Assembly (NCBI GenBank): GCA_036426205.1
Contig: CM071573.1
Span: forward strand, 76,852,159-76,916,158
Direction: 5' to 3'
DNA length: 64,000 nucleotides
Source of the DNA: Ascaphus truei
Taxonomy: Eukaryota > Chordata > Amphibia > Anura > Ascaphidae
In this document: positions 22,395 through 34,225 of the stretch, in pieces
Layout: each line of letters opens with the position of its first letter
How positions within the stretch are numbered: the first letter of the stretch is position 1
The notes under the pieces: model-generated
The model's database searches: none
Seen by the model: the letters and a program-made list of their open reading frames with translations, nothing else
Told to the model about the DNA's origin: nothing
Position numbers and translations under genes: made by a program

Positions 22395-22490
22395 CGGACT
22401 CCCGCGAGGATCACCCGAGGGCCCCGGACTCCACGGGCATCACCAGAGGGCCCACAGACTCCCGCGGGGATCACCCAGGGACACCCCTTT
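22395..22490 (+). repeat. Short GC-rich minisatellite, about three units
   Basis: Units of about 30-32 bp built on GACTCCCGCGRGGATCACCC with GAGGGCCC spacers. Confidence 0.8.
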
Positions 22491-22494
22491 AACT

Positions 22495-22760
22495 GGCGCA
22501 AAATTCTGGCGTTCTTTTAAAGCACGACTGAGTTACAGTATCACTGTTTAGTGAATCACGCAGACTGGCAAAAGACGGCGCGTTTTGCAGTTTTTTGCCT
22601 GATCAGACGTGTTTTGCTCACAGGGCTGAAAAAATGCCTTTTAAGGTCGATAAAGCGCTGTTATGACTGATTAGTGAATCACACAACAGCCTGTATCGGC
22701 CTTAAAAGCCACTTATCACTCTTAAATGCAGTTATCACTGCTTAGTGCATAGCCCCCTTA
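22495..22760. repeat. Probable dispersed repeat with internal direct repeats
   Basis: TTAGTGAATCACRC occurs at 22549 and 22671, and CACTGCTTAGTGCATAGCCC at 22737. The spacing and inverted short words suggest a decayed foldback element; ends not defined. Confidence 0.4.
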
Positions 22761-22764
22761 GTCT

Positions 22765-23855
22765 AAAGGGACAGTCTAAGGAAAATACAGTGTTGCTGCA
22801 ATATTGAGATGGTCCAGTTGAAATAGGTGTACTTACTTTGAGAAATGCATTCATCAATAGTCTTGCTAGCTCTTTCTCATGTAGCTCTAATTAAGCAAGC
22901 ACTTTAATTAAAAACAATGGGAAATAACATAAAATACAGATACAGCACTAAAGTGGCAGCGTAGAAGTAAAATATGGAGAGTAGACAACCCTGACCTGAG
23001 AGATCTAATCACCTGAGACAGTAGATTAGATGGTTAGTGATTTCAATGAGCATCCTGATATAAGTAGGTGCATCTGCAAAAGTGATAATAGTTATCTTAG
23101 TTCTTGATTAACTTCAAACCACATATAGAACAACGTAATTATTCTATTGGAGATCAGCTGAATGGTCCACATGGGGGTTTCAGCTCCGGGTGAGTAGCAC
23201 TGCTAAGTAAACATGCCCCATAAGGATGACTATCTTTATGCAGCTTTGCAACATAATTGTTTTGGCAAAGAATAATTCAGGGATTTTGATAAAGAAAATG
23301 ACAAGAATCCCACACTATGGAGCGCTTTGTAGAGCAGCACGGAACGATGTAAGGATGTTATTCGTTTTTGTAGGAAGGCTGTTAATGTGTGTGATTAACT
23401 ACGGTAGGTTTCATATAAGCACAATAATGTATGTATGCCCTTCCCCTTTCAGAGCTGAACATGCTCTTAGTTTATTGTAGACAAATACATCACTGGTTTC
23501 CAACTACTCCATCCAACTCTTCCCATAACACATATTATTTATTCTTTCAATGCAAGTTGAGATAAAACAAGTGATATTGTTCACACCAATTATCATGTTT
23601 GACTCCTAGAATGCACATTCAGATATGTTTACAGCTTTCTTTTGAAACAAAACGCTGAAATCAGGTTAAGTCCTGGCACAAATACACAAATACTTCCACA
23701 AAATAAAGTCAGCCTTGTCTTTATTTCTAAAAAGCTTTTGTGTTATATTTATCCAAATTGTGATATATTGCTTGAGTTTCCCAATTGGCCGCTGTAAAAC
23801 TGTACTGTACCTTTATAAGCCAGATGCTTTATGATTTGCTAAGCTTAAACATTTA
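22765..23855. other. No gene seen
   Basis: Unique AT-rich DNA; an 84-codon frame at 23226-23480 has no recognisable motif. Confidence 0.4.
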
Positions 23856-23859
23856 TCAG

Positions 23860-24310
23860 TAAATAAATGCATAAATCCATCAGATTCCATCTGGCTTAAT
23901 GTTCAACTTAATTTAGGAACACTTCTGCGGTAGTACAAACACATTTGTATTATGTTTTTATTTATCTAAGCCTTTGTCAGTCCAGGAAAGATTACCACTT
24001 ATAGTATTTATTCACTAACTTTTATTACATTTAGATGCAGACCCTGAGGTAATGCAATGCCGCATTGGCATTTGAAAACTTGTAAATGTTTTCAGTGCAA
24101 TTTTTATGTGCATGCAAGGGCTTTAATTAATTTGAGTCCCTTTGGCTTATACATCTTTAAATGATATTTCATAATGCAGGGCTATCAACATTCTATATTT
24201 CTGTTCGTCTTCTTATATTTTATGTTTAAAACTTGGCACGTCTAAATTGTTTACAGACAGAACAAAATTAATAGCGCAATATAAGCTTTCAGCAGCCTAT
24301 TCGAGAAATT
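23860..24310. other. Possible conserved noncoding element
   Basis: Repeat-free, with dense TAAT/ATTA, ATGCAA and AT-rich homeodomain-like words (TTTAATTAATTTGAG near 24122; GGTAATGCAATGCC near 24049). Style typical of developmental enhancers, but conservation cannot be judged from one sequence. Confidence 0.3.
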
Positions 24311-24334
24311 GTTCTTGTAGCTGCAACTGTCAAA

Positions 24335-24545
24335 GGAGAATCCTAGGATCCTAGGATAGGCAAAGGAGAATCCTAGGATTGAAACGATTGAAGATAAAGG
24401 GCGCTTTGCCTGAAACGCGTCAGAGTGTTTGTTTTTTTGTTCCCCGGTACCATGTTCAATAAATAATCATTTTAACCTCATATCTACTGCTGGTCCCCCT
24501 TCATCAGCTGTGCTCCGCTTCAATCCTTGGATTCTCCTTTGCCAA
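24335..24545 (+). mobile_element. Small element with inverted ends and GAAACGCGTC motif
   Basis: GGCAAAGGAGAATCCTAGGA (24358 on) is inverted as TCCTTGGATTCTCCTTTGCC (to 24543). Between them lie GCCTGAAACGCGTC (24400-24413) and CAATAAATAATC, i.e. a GAAA-cleavage-triplet-like motif followed by a polyadenylation-like signal. A second direct copy of CAAAGGAGAATCCTAGGAT at 24334 shows local duplication. Architecture resembles Penelope-like termini with ribozyme-derived motifs; no coding region. Confidence 0.5.
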
Positions 24546-24549
24546 AACT

Positions 24550-24995
24550 CTACTGCGTGACGCACGCACTACAGGAAGCAGCTGTTTGTGAGTATTGTTT
24601 CTCCCCCATCATACAGGGGGAGTTGTTGACCAGCAACAGTGCTACAGTGATATATCCTGTTCTGTGGGGTACTGCACGAGACTGTTGTATTCTTATGCTC
24701 ATATTTGTCTCCACCATATGGACAGTTATGAATTATTGAAGTGTCACTGTTTTCTAATGCACTGGGTCCAATATCTCCTTCAGCATTATTTGGCTTCTTC
24801 TAACACCATGACATGTGTGGTTTTATACACGGATTGCCATTATATGTCTCTACCCTACTGAGCACTGCTATTTGGACCTGTGTCCTAATTTCCTGTTTTT
24901 TATAGACCGCTTGCCTTGAGAATTCTGCACTAAAACGCATCCAATGATGCAAGATTTCTGCAGCACGCTGTGAGATTTCTGCAGCCAGACTAATG
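24550..24995. other. No gene seen
   Basis: Mixed unique sequence; short frames without motifs. Confidence 0.35.
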
Positions 24996-25009
24996 GCCAG
25001 ACTAATGGC

Positions 25010-25090
25010 CATGTGTGAATCCTACCGGGCTGCGAGTCCCATTCACACACCGGGACCCCTGCTGTGTTAATCCGATGGGCCATTACAGCC
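25010..25090. repeat. Fragment related to the hairpin repeat at 19090-19160
   Basis: Shares CAGTCCCATTC/GAGTCCCATTC, GGGACCCCTG/GGGATCCCTGG and CTGTGTTAATCC in order with 19099-19160. Confidence 0.45.
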
Positions 25091-25094
25091 TGCT

Positions 25095-26060
25095 GTGGAC
25101 AATATCATGAGTTACTGCGAGATGTTCACAGATTTTCCTTGGCAAGTGGTCTAAAGCCGGTAGTTGCATCTGTACATGATGAAGATATGCAACAATATTT
25201 GCAATTGTGTTTTCTTACTAATGGATCATTGCAGTTTTCCATCATCTGGCATTAAGTAATATGCAGACTAATACCAATAAAAAAGTGGTGACCCATCCAC
25301 ATGATTGCCATGTAGATACCAACGAGAATGATCTTATGAACGAATTAAGAATACACTAGAAATGAAGCTCTCTAATGTGTAGATCCACAGAAGTCTGCCA
25401 TTTTTGCGTTAATAACGCGCATTATGGAAATTGGGAATGGACGTTATTTTTCTCTCTCCCCCCATCTCCTTTGGGTATGACTTAACTAAACCCCAGCTCT
25501 GTCGATATGCGTTGTTCACGGGAACACCTCTTTAGCCAATTATTAGCACTAACAGAAGTTATATTTAAAGTAATGCCCTTTTGGACAAAAACACCACTTA
25601 CTACTGCATCAGTTTGAAGATGCACATTAACTCTTAACAAGGCATTAACTTAAAGAAGCACCTCTTTACAATCTCTGTGGATCTGAGCCAAAGCTTGTTT
25701 GTAGGCATGGTTAAGGTGAAACGTCAGAGTTGTTTGTGTAGATTTGTGTGATAATACTGTGTATTGAGCAAAGCCGGCAATGGGTTCTTTATTAATTAAA
25801 TAGCATTAAAATACATCATGAAATTAACCATGACATATATTATAACATATAAAAGCCGAAAACAGCTGATGTTGCGTATTATTAATGACCTAACTACTGT
25901 TTCCTAGAGCTCTTTACCAATAATTAGATTATAACGTACATGATTTGCAGAAAATGTTATAAATGGAGTCTAAATCCTTGGAGAAATCCAACACATTAAT
26001 TTGTTAATAGAAAATGTGTTAATGTTACAGGATTACAAAGGACTCCTATGAAAAGCTTGT
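25095..26060. other. No gene seen; one GAAACGTC motif
   Basis: Unique AT-rich sequence. GGTGAAACGTCAGAG at 25728 resembles ribozyme-derived ends, without supporting stems. Confidence 0.35.
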
Positions 26061-26063
26061 TTG

Positions 26064-26400
26064 TTAAAGGAGCACTCCCCTTATTTTTGGATTTTCTTTT
26101 TTTTTGGCATAATCGGAATTTATGGGACCTGCTGTATGCTATTCTTAGATCTAGGAAACCATCCCCCATCCCCTGGGTTCCCATTTACCTTTTTATGTGG
26201 TGTAAAATGAAAGTAAAATCAAGGCTGGCCACCGCTGTCACACAATAGGAAGCAGCTTTCTATTGGCCTGTGGGAGTGAGGCTTGGACAGAAGCCATTTT
26301 GATTTCTCAAAAGGGACTGGGAGGTCATCGAAGCTAAAACAAAATAGTGCCATTCAGCTCTTGGGAATCCCCAGGTTCTTATATATATAAAAAGTTAAAT
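26064..26400. mobile_element. Candidate Kolobok/T2-like element, left end only
   Basis: TTAAAGGAGCACTCC at 26066 fits the TTAAAGGRR start of the T2/Kolobok group known in Xenopus. No matching YYCCTTTAA right end is visible, so the call is weak. Confidence 0.25.
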
Positions 26401-26456
26401 AAAGAAGAGTAGGAGGAACTAAAAAATCCCAATTATTGTTTCCATCATTCCCTACT

Positions 26457-26545
26457 GGAATCATCCCTATACCATCACCCCTATACTGTCCCTATTCCCA
26501 CAGGAATCATCCCTATACAATCATCCCTATACTGTGCCTATGACT
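26457..26545. repeat. Short tandem repeat
   Basis: Imperfect units of GGAATCATCCCTATAC and ATCACCCCTATACTG. Confidence 0.75.
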
Positions 26546-26549
26546 GTGT

Positions 26550-27275
26550 GCAGTTCCAAGATACATACAAGTATAGGCCCAGGGATTTAATCCTGCCACC
26601 TTAAATATCTGTTTCAAATGTATAAAACCTGTATAGCAAGTCTCCGACATTTGATACAAATCAGACACTGTTTACTGACTTTAGATCTAATACACAAAAC
26701 AATAAAAAAACATTATGTCAACAGATACAATCTGATACATACAATGAAATGTGTGTCAGATAACAATTCCTCTTATTCCTTCCACATCTCTTCCTCTATC
26801 ACCTCTGTTCCCACACAAGCAAGGGAAAATCAATGTGAAGAACACTGATACACCGACAGCATCTAATTCTCTGAAACCCCTCCACCTTTTCTATACCATA
26901 ATGTACAGTCTGAGCGTTCAATAAATAGTCATAGAAATCAAGTGACCTTGGGCTATTTATATTCAAAATTAGCCTCCTGTATTCTGGACAATGAGTCAAA
27001 TTGCTTTGGAATGTAGATGTGTCATCATCAATAACAACTGGGTGAGTCTCAGCTAAAATGCAGCCCCTGATTTGTAACCTTAACAACGAGCCCCAACCAA
27101 ACTGATCATTGTCCGACAAATACTTATATATCGAACATAAAAGGGTTTTAATTGCAAACTCCTAGTCTCCCACATGCAGGTGAGGTCCCCGGCAGCAGAG
27201 AAGGGATATATACAGCATGCAGCAAGAAGAAGAACATGTTTAATGAATGCAAAGTGTATTCACAAGGACAAATGA
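26550..27275. other. No gene supported
   Basis: Contains a 106-codon minus-strand frame (26799-27119) with no recognisable domain, signal or repeat. It could be a chance frame; it is recorded because it lies in non-repetitive DNA. Confidence 0.3.
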
Positions 27276-27279
27276 ATTA

Positions 27280-27612
27280 CAGATTTATAATAATGCAAGT
27301 CATGTCAAGAATTCATTTAGCCTAATTTCATTTAGCTTGGTACAAAATATAAACGTGGACTGCTAAATAAAATTGGAAAAATATAACAGTATATCCTAAT
27401 TAATAACGTTTCTTGGCTTTTGAAGTGGCCACATTAGATCAATTAAAATAAAGAAAGTCTCGGGTAAAATCCAATATGATACAAAAACGGCGTCATAGTA
27501 ATTAAAATGAATGGCGATGATAACACTCATTTTTTTTCTTGATTACATTTCCTCCCATTGAAATTCATTAGAGCTCTGTCAAGTTCAACCAGCAGAATAG
27601 TAAACTAGGACT
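27280..27612. other. Possible conserved noncoding element
   Basis: Repeat-free with many homeodomain-like words (CTAATTAATAACG, GATCAATTAAAA, GTAATTAAAATG). No coding potential. Judged only by style. Confidence 0.3.
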
Positions 27613-27617
27613 AGGGG

Positions 27618-27739
27618 GTTATTCATTCAACTGCAATAGGGCAGATAGTCGGCACTTTGCATGGAAGCTCCCATTTGGCCAAATGGGATTTTCTATGGAA
27701 TAGTGTCCCAAATGGCACTATTGCAGTTTAAGGAATAAC
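27618..27739. mobile_element. Foldback (MITE-like) element
   Basis: Ends GTTATTC and GAATAAC; inner arms CAACTGCAATAG (27628-27639) and CTATTGCAGTTT (27718 on) pair. The centre has the perfect palindrome CCATTTGGCCAAATGG (27671-27686). No coding capacity. Confidence 0.75.
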
Positions 27740-28032
27740 ATCAAACCTGATGTTGCCTAAAATTATAGAATGAGATGTATTTTTAACATAGCTCTGTCAC
27801 TGTATTATAAAGCAGTAGTGGCTGTTAGCACCAGCAATCAATAGCATCATTCTTTTAATAGTCATTATTGTGTTACATGCCTCACTTGCCTTCAGTTAGT
27901 ACCATCCCCCAAAGCGATGGCAATCACACTTATAAGAGTACTGTACCAATAAGTTAGCATCCATGCATTACAAATGGCTACAGAGTCTTTTGAACCCTTT
28001 CTCTTAATTGGAAACCTAACTGTTCCCTAAGG

Positions 28033-28231
28033 CAGGGGCTGTCCACTCCAGTACTCAGGGGTCACCAACATGCTTCTGTAGGTATTTGGGATATTCCTGC
28101 TTCAGCACAAGTGTCTCAATCAGTGGCTCAGTCAAAGACTGAGCCACTGATTGAGCCACCTGTGCTGACAGAGGGATATCTTTAAACCTTGACCTAATGG
28201 TGGCCCTTGAGGACTGGAGTGGCCGCTCCTG
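28033..28231. mobile_element. hAT-like foldback element, full length
   Basis: CAGGGGCTGTCCACTCCAGT at the left pairs with ACTGGAGTGGCCGCTCCTG at the right, and the centre GACTGAGCCACTGATTGAGCC pairs with the matching left arm. The flanks share CCTAAG (28026-28031, 28232-28237), consistent with a decayed 8-bp target duplication. Almost entirely hairpin; non-autonomous. Confidence 0.85.
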
Positions 28232-28239
28232 CCTAAGAT

Positions 28240-29020
28240 AACGAAGATACTTTAGTACTAAGCTTATACTAGTGACGCAGGCTTCCCACTATGTTTGCAT
28301 GACGGGGTTCGAAACACATCATTACAGAACATTTGAATTCAAAGGATGCATTAGTTGATTCAAGACAGCTGCATTTTACAGATTATTTTTGAGGTATAAA
28401 CAGCACTGATGAAAGAGCCACTGCAATTTGACAGGAAACAAAAAAAAGGACACAAATACCAACAAAAATACACAAAATGCATCTTCCTGAATGTTCTATT
28501 CTGACTCACGCATTAAAAGATCTAATTATTTTTTCTACTTCCTGCCAAAACATTTCTGGCGATGATAGTAAAGCAATTTAAATCAAATTACATGCCTAGA
28601 AAATACCTATTCATACATCCAGAGCATTCGGCTATCACAGTGCTATCTATTTTTTTACATCCCAAATCAGCACACAAAGCAAAATGTATTGGCCCAACAG
28701 TCTCCTTTAAATGAAGAATGGGTTAAGTACAACATGGTGAATGTTTTTTGGGTGTCTGATGCGTGATATGATTTATGCTACGTAATTTACAGGTCAGACA
28801 TGAAGCAAAGCAAAAACTCATATTGATAAACTCTCTAAATCACACTTATGTGGAATATATTTACTAGTTAGTTTAGGAGCTATGTACAGTATCAAGCACA
28901 ATTTTTCTTAAAGCCTGATACCAGAATGACAATTGTTTACTATTATGCATGCCAGCTTATAATTCAGGGAGGGTTTTCAGAGCGCGAAGGGGGGAGCTAG
29001 GGAGGAGTACCGGGTTCACG
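28240..29020. other. No gene seen
   Basis: Unique AT-rich sequence; contains a GCGCGAAGGGGGG patch at 28982 just before the TTAA element. Confidence 0.4.
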
Positions 29021-29022
29021 TA

Positions 29023-29490
29023 TTAAAGCAGCAGTCCAAGCTGCTGCTTTTTATTTTTTTAATTAATTATTCCCCTCTAATATGTGCATCAATACAATCC
29101 ACACATTGATAAGTAATTAGCTAAGTTGCCAATCGATCGGTGAAGATTCAGCTTGGGGGTTCAGTAGATGGCTGTCAGTGCAGCAGAAGAGGCAAAGTTC
29201 TGTGGGGAAGATCATGTGACCAGGCAGTTACTAGATACAATTGGTGCACTGCTAGAGAGAGGGATAGAAAGGGGTGTGCCAAAGCCTGTTTCAGATGAGG
29301 AAGGGGATGTGACTTTATAAATGGTTGCTATAAAAACAAACAAATGTTTGTTACATTATAATACATTGAAAATGTCATTCAGAGTTGTTTTTTTGGTTTT
29401 TAAAGGTACAAGTATTTTCTCATAGCACAGAACTGATTCATTAAAAAAACATACACGTACTGTAAGATATTACTTGGTCTGCAGCTTTAA
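29023..29490. mobile_element. TTAA-flanked (Kolobok- or piggyBac-like) MITE, copy A
   Basis: TTAA at 29023-29026 and 29487-29490. The left end AGCAGCAGTCCAAGC is inverted at the right as ACTTGGTCTGCAGCT. The interior is shared with copies B and C (AATACAATCCACACA..GATAAGTAATTAGCTAAGTT; GATGTGACTTT..AAATGGTTGC). No transposase. Kolobok assignment rests on TTAA plus presumed amphibian context. Confidence 0.85.
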
Positions 29491-29723
29491 GATGTATCAA
29501 CTTTATGGTGGGCTTTCACTGTTGTCCCTTTTAAGCCTGTTGTGAATCTCAGCCCAGCGATAATAAGCTTGTGCTGCTTCAAATGAAGAATTGGGTTATG
29601 TTCACTTAGTTGAGCGAGGTTACAGCACGATATTGTGAAGATAGTTTTCTGCATGGGCCGAAGCTCCCTCTGCCTCACATACTGTACAATATATGAAAAG
29701 TTTTGGTGTGTATTGCTGTATTG

Positions 29724-29790
29724 CAGGGGTGGGCAACTCCAGGACTTAAGGGCCAATAACAGGTCAGATTTTCAGGTTATCCCTGCTGAT
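29724..29790. mobile_element. hAT-like foldback element, left end only
   Basis: CAGGGGTGGGCAACTCCAG..CAGGTCAGATTTTCAGG..TATCCCTGCT, truncated. Confidence 0.75.
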
Positions 29791-30117
29791 TTGGGTGGAT
29801 TCACCCATCTCTAAATAATAGCTCCTGGCAAACAAATTGGTATGTTTATTAATAACAGGAATGTCACCGCAACCTTCCTCTTTAGTCATCGGCTTGTCCA
29901 AACAATTGCATTGCATGCTACCATTTTTAGTTCCCTAATAATGCCACTATGGACGTGTGAAATATTTCCAGATCTGTGGGCTCCTGCTGGTAAGGGATAG
30001 GGATAGTTCCTGGCTTTTAAATTCTCTTGTTCAGGTAACATGGAATTAATGAATACATTAATCAATAAACATATACATAAACACAATCAGATAAACAGAT
30101 AAACATACATTGCTGCT

Positions 30118-30518
30118 TTAAAGCTGCAGTTCAAGCTGTTGTTTTAAAAAATAAAAATATATATATATATATATATTTTTTCATTCAATATTTGCATCAA
30201 TGCAATCTACACACTGACAAGTGAATAGCTGTAAGTGGCCAATAGATGTGTTCTCATATAACCGATCAGTGAAGATTTGGCTCGGGCTTCACTAAATGCA
30301 TCTTGTGTCCTCTTCTGCTGCACTGACCGCCAAGGTTCTGTGTGGAAGATCATGTGACCAGTCAGGCACTAGGTTCAATTGGTTCACTGCTAGAGAGAGG
30401 GCAGGGCTCAAAAGGGTGATGCTGTTTCAGAAGGGGATGTGACTTTGTAAATTGTTGCCATAGGAACAAAAAAGCTTGTTACATTAGAATATATAAAAAA
30501 AAAAATCTGCAGCTTTAA
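30118..30518. mobile_element. TTAA-flanked MITE, copy B
   Basis: TTAA at 30118-30121 and 30515-30518. Left AGCTGCAGTTCAAGC, right TCTGCAGCT. Interior shares GATCATGTGACC and TTCACTGCTAGAGAGAGGG with copy A. Contains an (AT)n run at 30158-30175. Confidence 0.85.
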
Positions 30519-30519
30519 T

Positions 30520-31340
30520 GTTAATGTTTTTGTGTCTTGCCAGTTCATTACTAGATCAAACGAAGTGTTTCCAGAAATGTGTGGTTTATCCCGTTCGAAC
30601 CTTTCAGTCCCTGTTTAACTGTTCCGTTTGCGGCAGGTTGTCTTTGCCTTGTCACAGCCCTCTCTACCTTTCCCATCTCAATGTCATGGAAACTTGGGAA
30701 GAGATATTTTCATGCAGTCCCGTGGGGATAGCTGATGGGAGCACACCATATGTTTCTTGCTCTCTTCAGCGATTACCGAGCGTGTTGCATCCACATTCCA
30801 TCTCCAGAAAAATAGTTCAAGATTACTTTATGTCACCCAGCAGATTGCTAATGAGACAGTGTGGCAGTTCCCATATTTCACCGACATTTATGCTTTACCT
30901 TTATTGTAATTGATGAGTGCAGATGTATATTGTTCTCCCTATCTTCTTGTTTATTAAGCCAGTAAGCATTGCCACCCTCCTAGGTTAGAGGGCTCAGCAA
31001 AGTTTTGCACTTCCTAATACATAAACCTTTAAACCCCTTCAATATTAGATGTATCAACAAAGCATTGCAAGATTTGATGGCCAATCTGGCAATTTTAAAA
31101 TCGTGTCCATAGAGACCTGATCCTTTGCAGAAACCCTACTCTATTTCAATACTGCTGTTGTTATGTACTTTAATGATAGCACGTGGGACATCTCTGGTGA
31201 ATATATAGGCTATTGATCCCTTTGGAAATGGCTACAGTTTCCGTTTATAGAAGTAGCAACAATAAGGCTTACGTAGTCAGCTGCCTCTTTTAGTCTTGTA
31301 ATAAGAAATGAAAGGAGCAGATGTATGATGTTTTATAATT
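30520..31340. other. No gene supported
   Basis: A 131-codon forward frame (30518-30913) lies in unique DNA but starts at the MITE border and has no recognisable domain; probably chance. The remaining sequence is AT-rich. Some blocks look like conserved noncoding DNA. Confidence 0.35.
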
Positions 31341-31776
31341 GCTTGTGCTAACGTATCGTAATATTACCATGAGTGAAAAGCTTCTTCAAAACATTTCTAT
31401 GCATTTAAAAATTTTTGGTCATTTAATAAATTGTGTTCAGGGGAAAGTCTTGTGATAATGTCATACCCAAGTAAGACATTTGAACTTGCAAATTTTGGTA
31501 ATTTTGCCAGTTTCGTTGAAAGTTTGCAATTTTGTTTGAATTTTATCATCATCTGTTCTGGATGGAAACACAACAAAATGCAGATCTTTCTAATATTGGG
31601 ATCATGCACTAATGCCCTCCAGCAAATACAGTGGAATGCCCCTATTTTTCTAATAGCTCTGTGACCGCTGCATATCATAACTATCATATAATATCATAAC
31701 TATAGGTGCAAAAAACAAGCTCAAGTGACTTCAAAATAAAAAGATTATAACCTGTGTATAAGAATAATATTATTAC

Positions 31777-32140
31777 TTAAAGTAGCAGTCCAAGCTGCCT
31801 TTTTTGTTTCTAATTTTATTTTTTTTCCCTGTGATATTTGCATCAATACAATCCACACAATGATAAGTAATTAGCTAAGTTGGATTCATTCTCCTGTGAT
31901 TGATCGGCGAAGATTCGACTTGGGGGTTCAATACATGGCTGCAAAGGAGTATTGACTCAGCTCCTGTGACTTTTTAAATGGTTGCTATAGAAACAAAAAA
32001 TGCTTGTTACATTGTAATACATTAAAAATGTAATTCAGAGTTGTTTAAAAAAAATGCTACAAGTATTCTCTCATAGTACAGAACTGATTTATTAAAAAAA
32101 CAAAAACACATGTAGGATATTGCTTGGTCTACAGCTTTAA
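31777..32140. mobile_element. TTAA-flanked MITE, copy C
   Basis: TTAA at 31777-31780 and 32137-32140; left AGTAGCAGTCCAAGC, right GCTTGGTCTACAGCT. Shorter than copies A and B through an internal deletion around 31945. Its counterpart in the second direct repeat (42422-42789) loses its right end to the A/C-skewed insert. Confidence 0.85.
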
Positions 32141-32144
32141 ACCC

Positions 32145-32585
32145 AAAGTGCAGTGCAGCTCAACATAGAGACAATCCTAGACATCTCAAAATAGTGCAAA
32201 ATACCAAAAAAGAGAACGCAAATGCACTATGGTGATAAAAACACCTGTGGGTTTAACCCATCGCTGCCAGTTGTACTACCAGGAGAATGAGAGTGGTCTT
32301 TTTCCCCTGTTACACTTACATCCAAACAAATTATAGACGTCCCTGCACTATATTTATGTTCTTTGCTATACTGTATACAGTATGTATGAAGGCATCTTTG
32401 GAGACCTACATACAATCAAACCTTTTATTGAGATTTATCTAAGCCGTAAGGTCATCTTATTTCACTTTAAGAGTCACTTAGCCGTTTTTTTTTTATCACC
32501 AGAGTGCAATTGCGCTCTCTCTTTGGATCCCTTTAACTATATCAGCCTGTCATGTCTTCCAACCACTCCAAATGATTAACAGCAT
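32145..32585. other. No gene seen
   Basis: Unique sequence with no recognisable feature. Confidence 0.4.
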
Positions 32586-32589
32586 CGAC

Positions 32590-33030
32590 TTTTAATTCCC
32601 ATTCCTAAATAATGTGGGATTTGTACAGCTGCAGGTCTATCATTCCCCTGAATGCTTACAGATGAGCGGCACGCTGCCTGGTGCTTGCCATTACTGTACA
32701 GTAGGTGTCAGTTATTTGCTATGATTCCTTGCCCAAGGGGAGCAGGAATGCAATCTCCTGCAAGCCCCTCCAGCAATGAATGAGTAAATTGATGATTCTG
32801 CTAATGAGAAACATTTTTAGAACATGTTTACCCGGTACACTAATTATTGGTGTCAGTAATAGAATTAAGACAGATAATTGTAATAAAGGCTTCATTAAAC
32901 AATGCAATGAAATGAATTTCATTTGCATTGTATTAACATAATGTCATCCGTAGCTTCATGATGCAGAATATTTACTGTTGCTAATGCATTTGCAATACAA
33001 TTTGCAATCAACTGCAAGCATGTCCCCCAT
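32590..33030. other. Possible conserved noncoding (enhancer-like) element
   Basis: Repeat-free, balanced sequence with an E-box CAGCTG (32627 region), a perfect octamer ATTTGCAT (32921-32928), several TAAT homeodomain words and ATTGT/ACAAT Sox-like words. No reading frame is kept. The repeated copy near 45115-45545 is the noisy one. Conservation in other species is untested. Confidence 0.4.
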
Positions 33031-33115
33031 ATGTCATATAGACAAACACTTATGGTAATTACATTCTCAGTGAGTATATTATGTATTAAGCTTCACAAAA
33101 AGAGGAGTACAGTAA

Positions 33116-33227
33116 GGCCGGTTCTAGACTGCGTGCGCACGCGCGGCTGTTTTAGTTGGCTGTGGTTAGTCAGCCTTTCTATAATGGTGCCGCGCATGCG
33201 CGCACGGCAGGGAGCGTGGAACCGGCC
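33116..33227. mobile_element. GC-rich foldback element
   Basis: GGCCGGTTC at the left and GAACCGGCC at the right, with inner arms GCGTGCGCACGCGCGGC and GCCGCGCATGCGCGCACGGC. Very CpG-rich for this AT-rich region. Recurs at 45637-45749 with indels. Superfamily unknown. Confidence 0.75.
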
Positions 33228-33295
33228 GACAGGGGGGAAGATGAGAAAAAGAAAGAATTAGCGCCGCTACGCTGCTGAAAATGTATGTTTGTGTA

Positions 33296-34225
33296 TGTAA
33301 CGGGTTTTCTGAACCGGTCTGACCCACCCAATCTCACATTGGCCCCTATGGTCTAACCAATCCCCATTACAGTGTAGTAGTGTCTGGTGGTGCACCTGTT
33401 GGCTACAGGACTCCTGAGTCTCCCGCATGATGGTGTATGGGGAGGACCCGTCCAGACAGGCAGCTGAGGTAGTGTGCTGAGTCCTACCTAGATCCAGTGC
33501 AGCGCCTCCACCTCATCAGGGTCCCTTCGGTCACTTGGGGATGGTCCTGGCGAGGAACTCCTCTGTGGTGCTCCTCTCTGTACAATCACTCCACACATGT
33601 ACACGAGAGGGTTTGTAATTAAGAGCATCTTTATTGCTTGAGGTGGGCTAGCTGCCCCTCGCAGTAGTCTCTTTAGCCACTCATAATCATTAGTGCTTCC
33701 CTTTGAAAGGTATGTCCTTGTCTTAATTGGTGGGTTCCCTATCTCCCCTTCAGGGAGATATCCCTGGGCCAGCTCCCTGGTCCCAGTCTTATAAGCTGTC
33801 TCCTCCCAAGCCTGCACTCAGACTTGCTCCTTGTCTCATAGTTCTTACATCAGCCACCAACAGCTTTTCTCTGTCTGCTTTGTGCTGCCAGACTCACAGC
33901 TCTGCATCAGACTACCGCAACAATGTTGCAGACCTCCATGTGCCTCTTACTGACAGAGGCAGCACAGCAACAGGAACTCACTCTAACAACTCAGCAACAA
34001 CTAACTTTTGGCTCAGTGCTGTGCCTTATGTATGCTCTGGAGGCTGACACACCTCTGACATCACTAACCATGGAGTCAGAGCCTGTGACCACTCCCATCC
34101 ATACATAGGGCACCTCACCAGGGTGTGAGGGCAAACCTCCATAATTACTGCTGGCATGCCCACAACTTACCAGGCCTTACTGTCAGCAGCAGAGATGACT
34201 GTAGCCATTTTACATGACCGCTACA
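33296..34225 (-). mobile_element. Solo LTR, minus strand
   Basis: On + it runs TGTAACGG...CCGCTACA, i.e. TG/CA ends inside an 8-base inverted terminus with one mismatch. It is flanked by TGTA on both sides (33292-33295 and 34226-34229), a 4-bp target duplication. On minus, TATA-like CTTATAAG (33788-33795) precedes an AATAAA signal (33630-33635), giving the U3-R-U5 order. About 930 bp. No internal retroviral genes on either side, so it is a solo LTR left by recombination. Class (Ty3/gypsy versus retroviral) not resolved. Confidence 0.7.

Noticed and set aside
3918..25742. GAAACGCG/GAAACGTC at 3918, 21727 and 25730 as ribozymes
   Set aside because: The CTGANGA core and supporting stems I and II are absent or unconvincing; they are only short resemblances.
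26799..27119. 106-codon minus-strand frame as an exon
   Set aside because: No recognisable motif and no matching open frame nearby; length is within chance for this much sequence.
30518..30913. 131-codon frame as a gene
   Set aside because: Unrecognised, begins at a MITE border, no splice or promoter evidence; kept only as a note.
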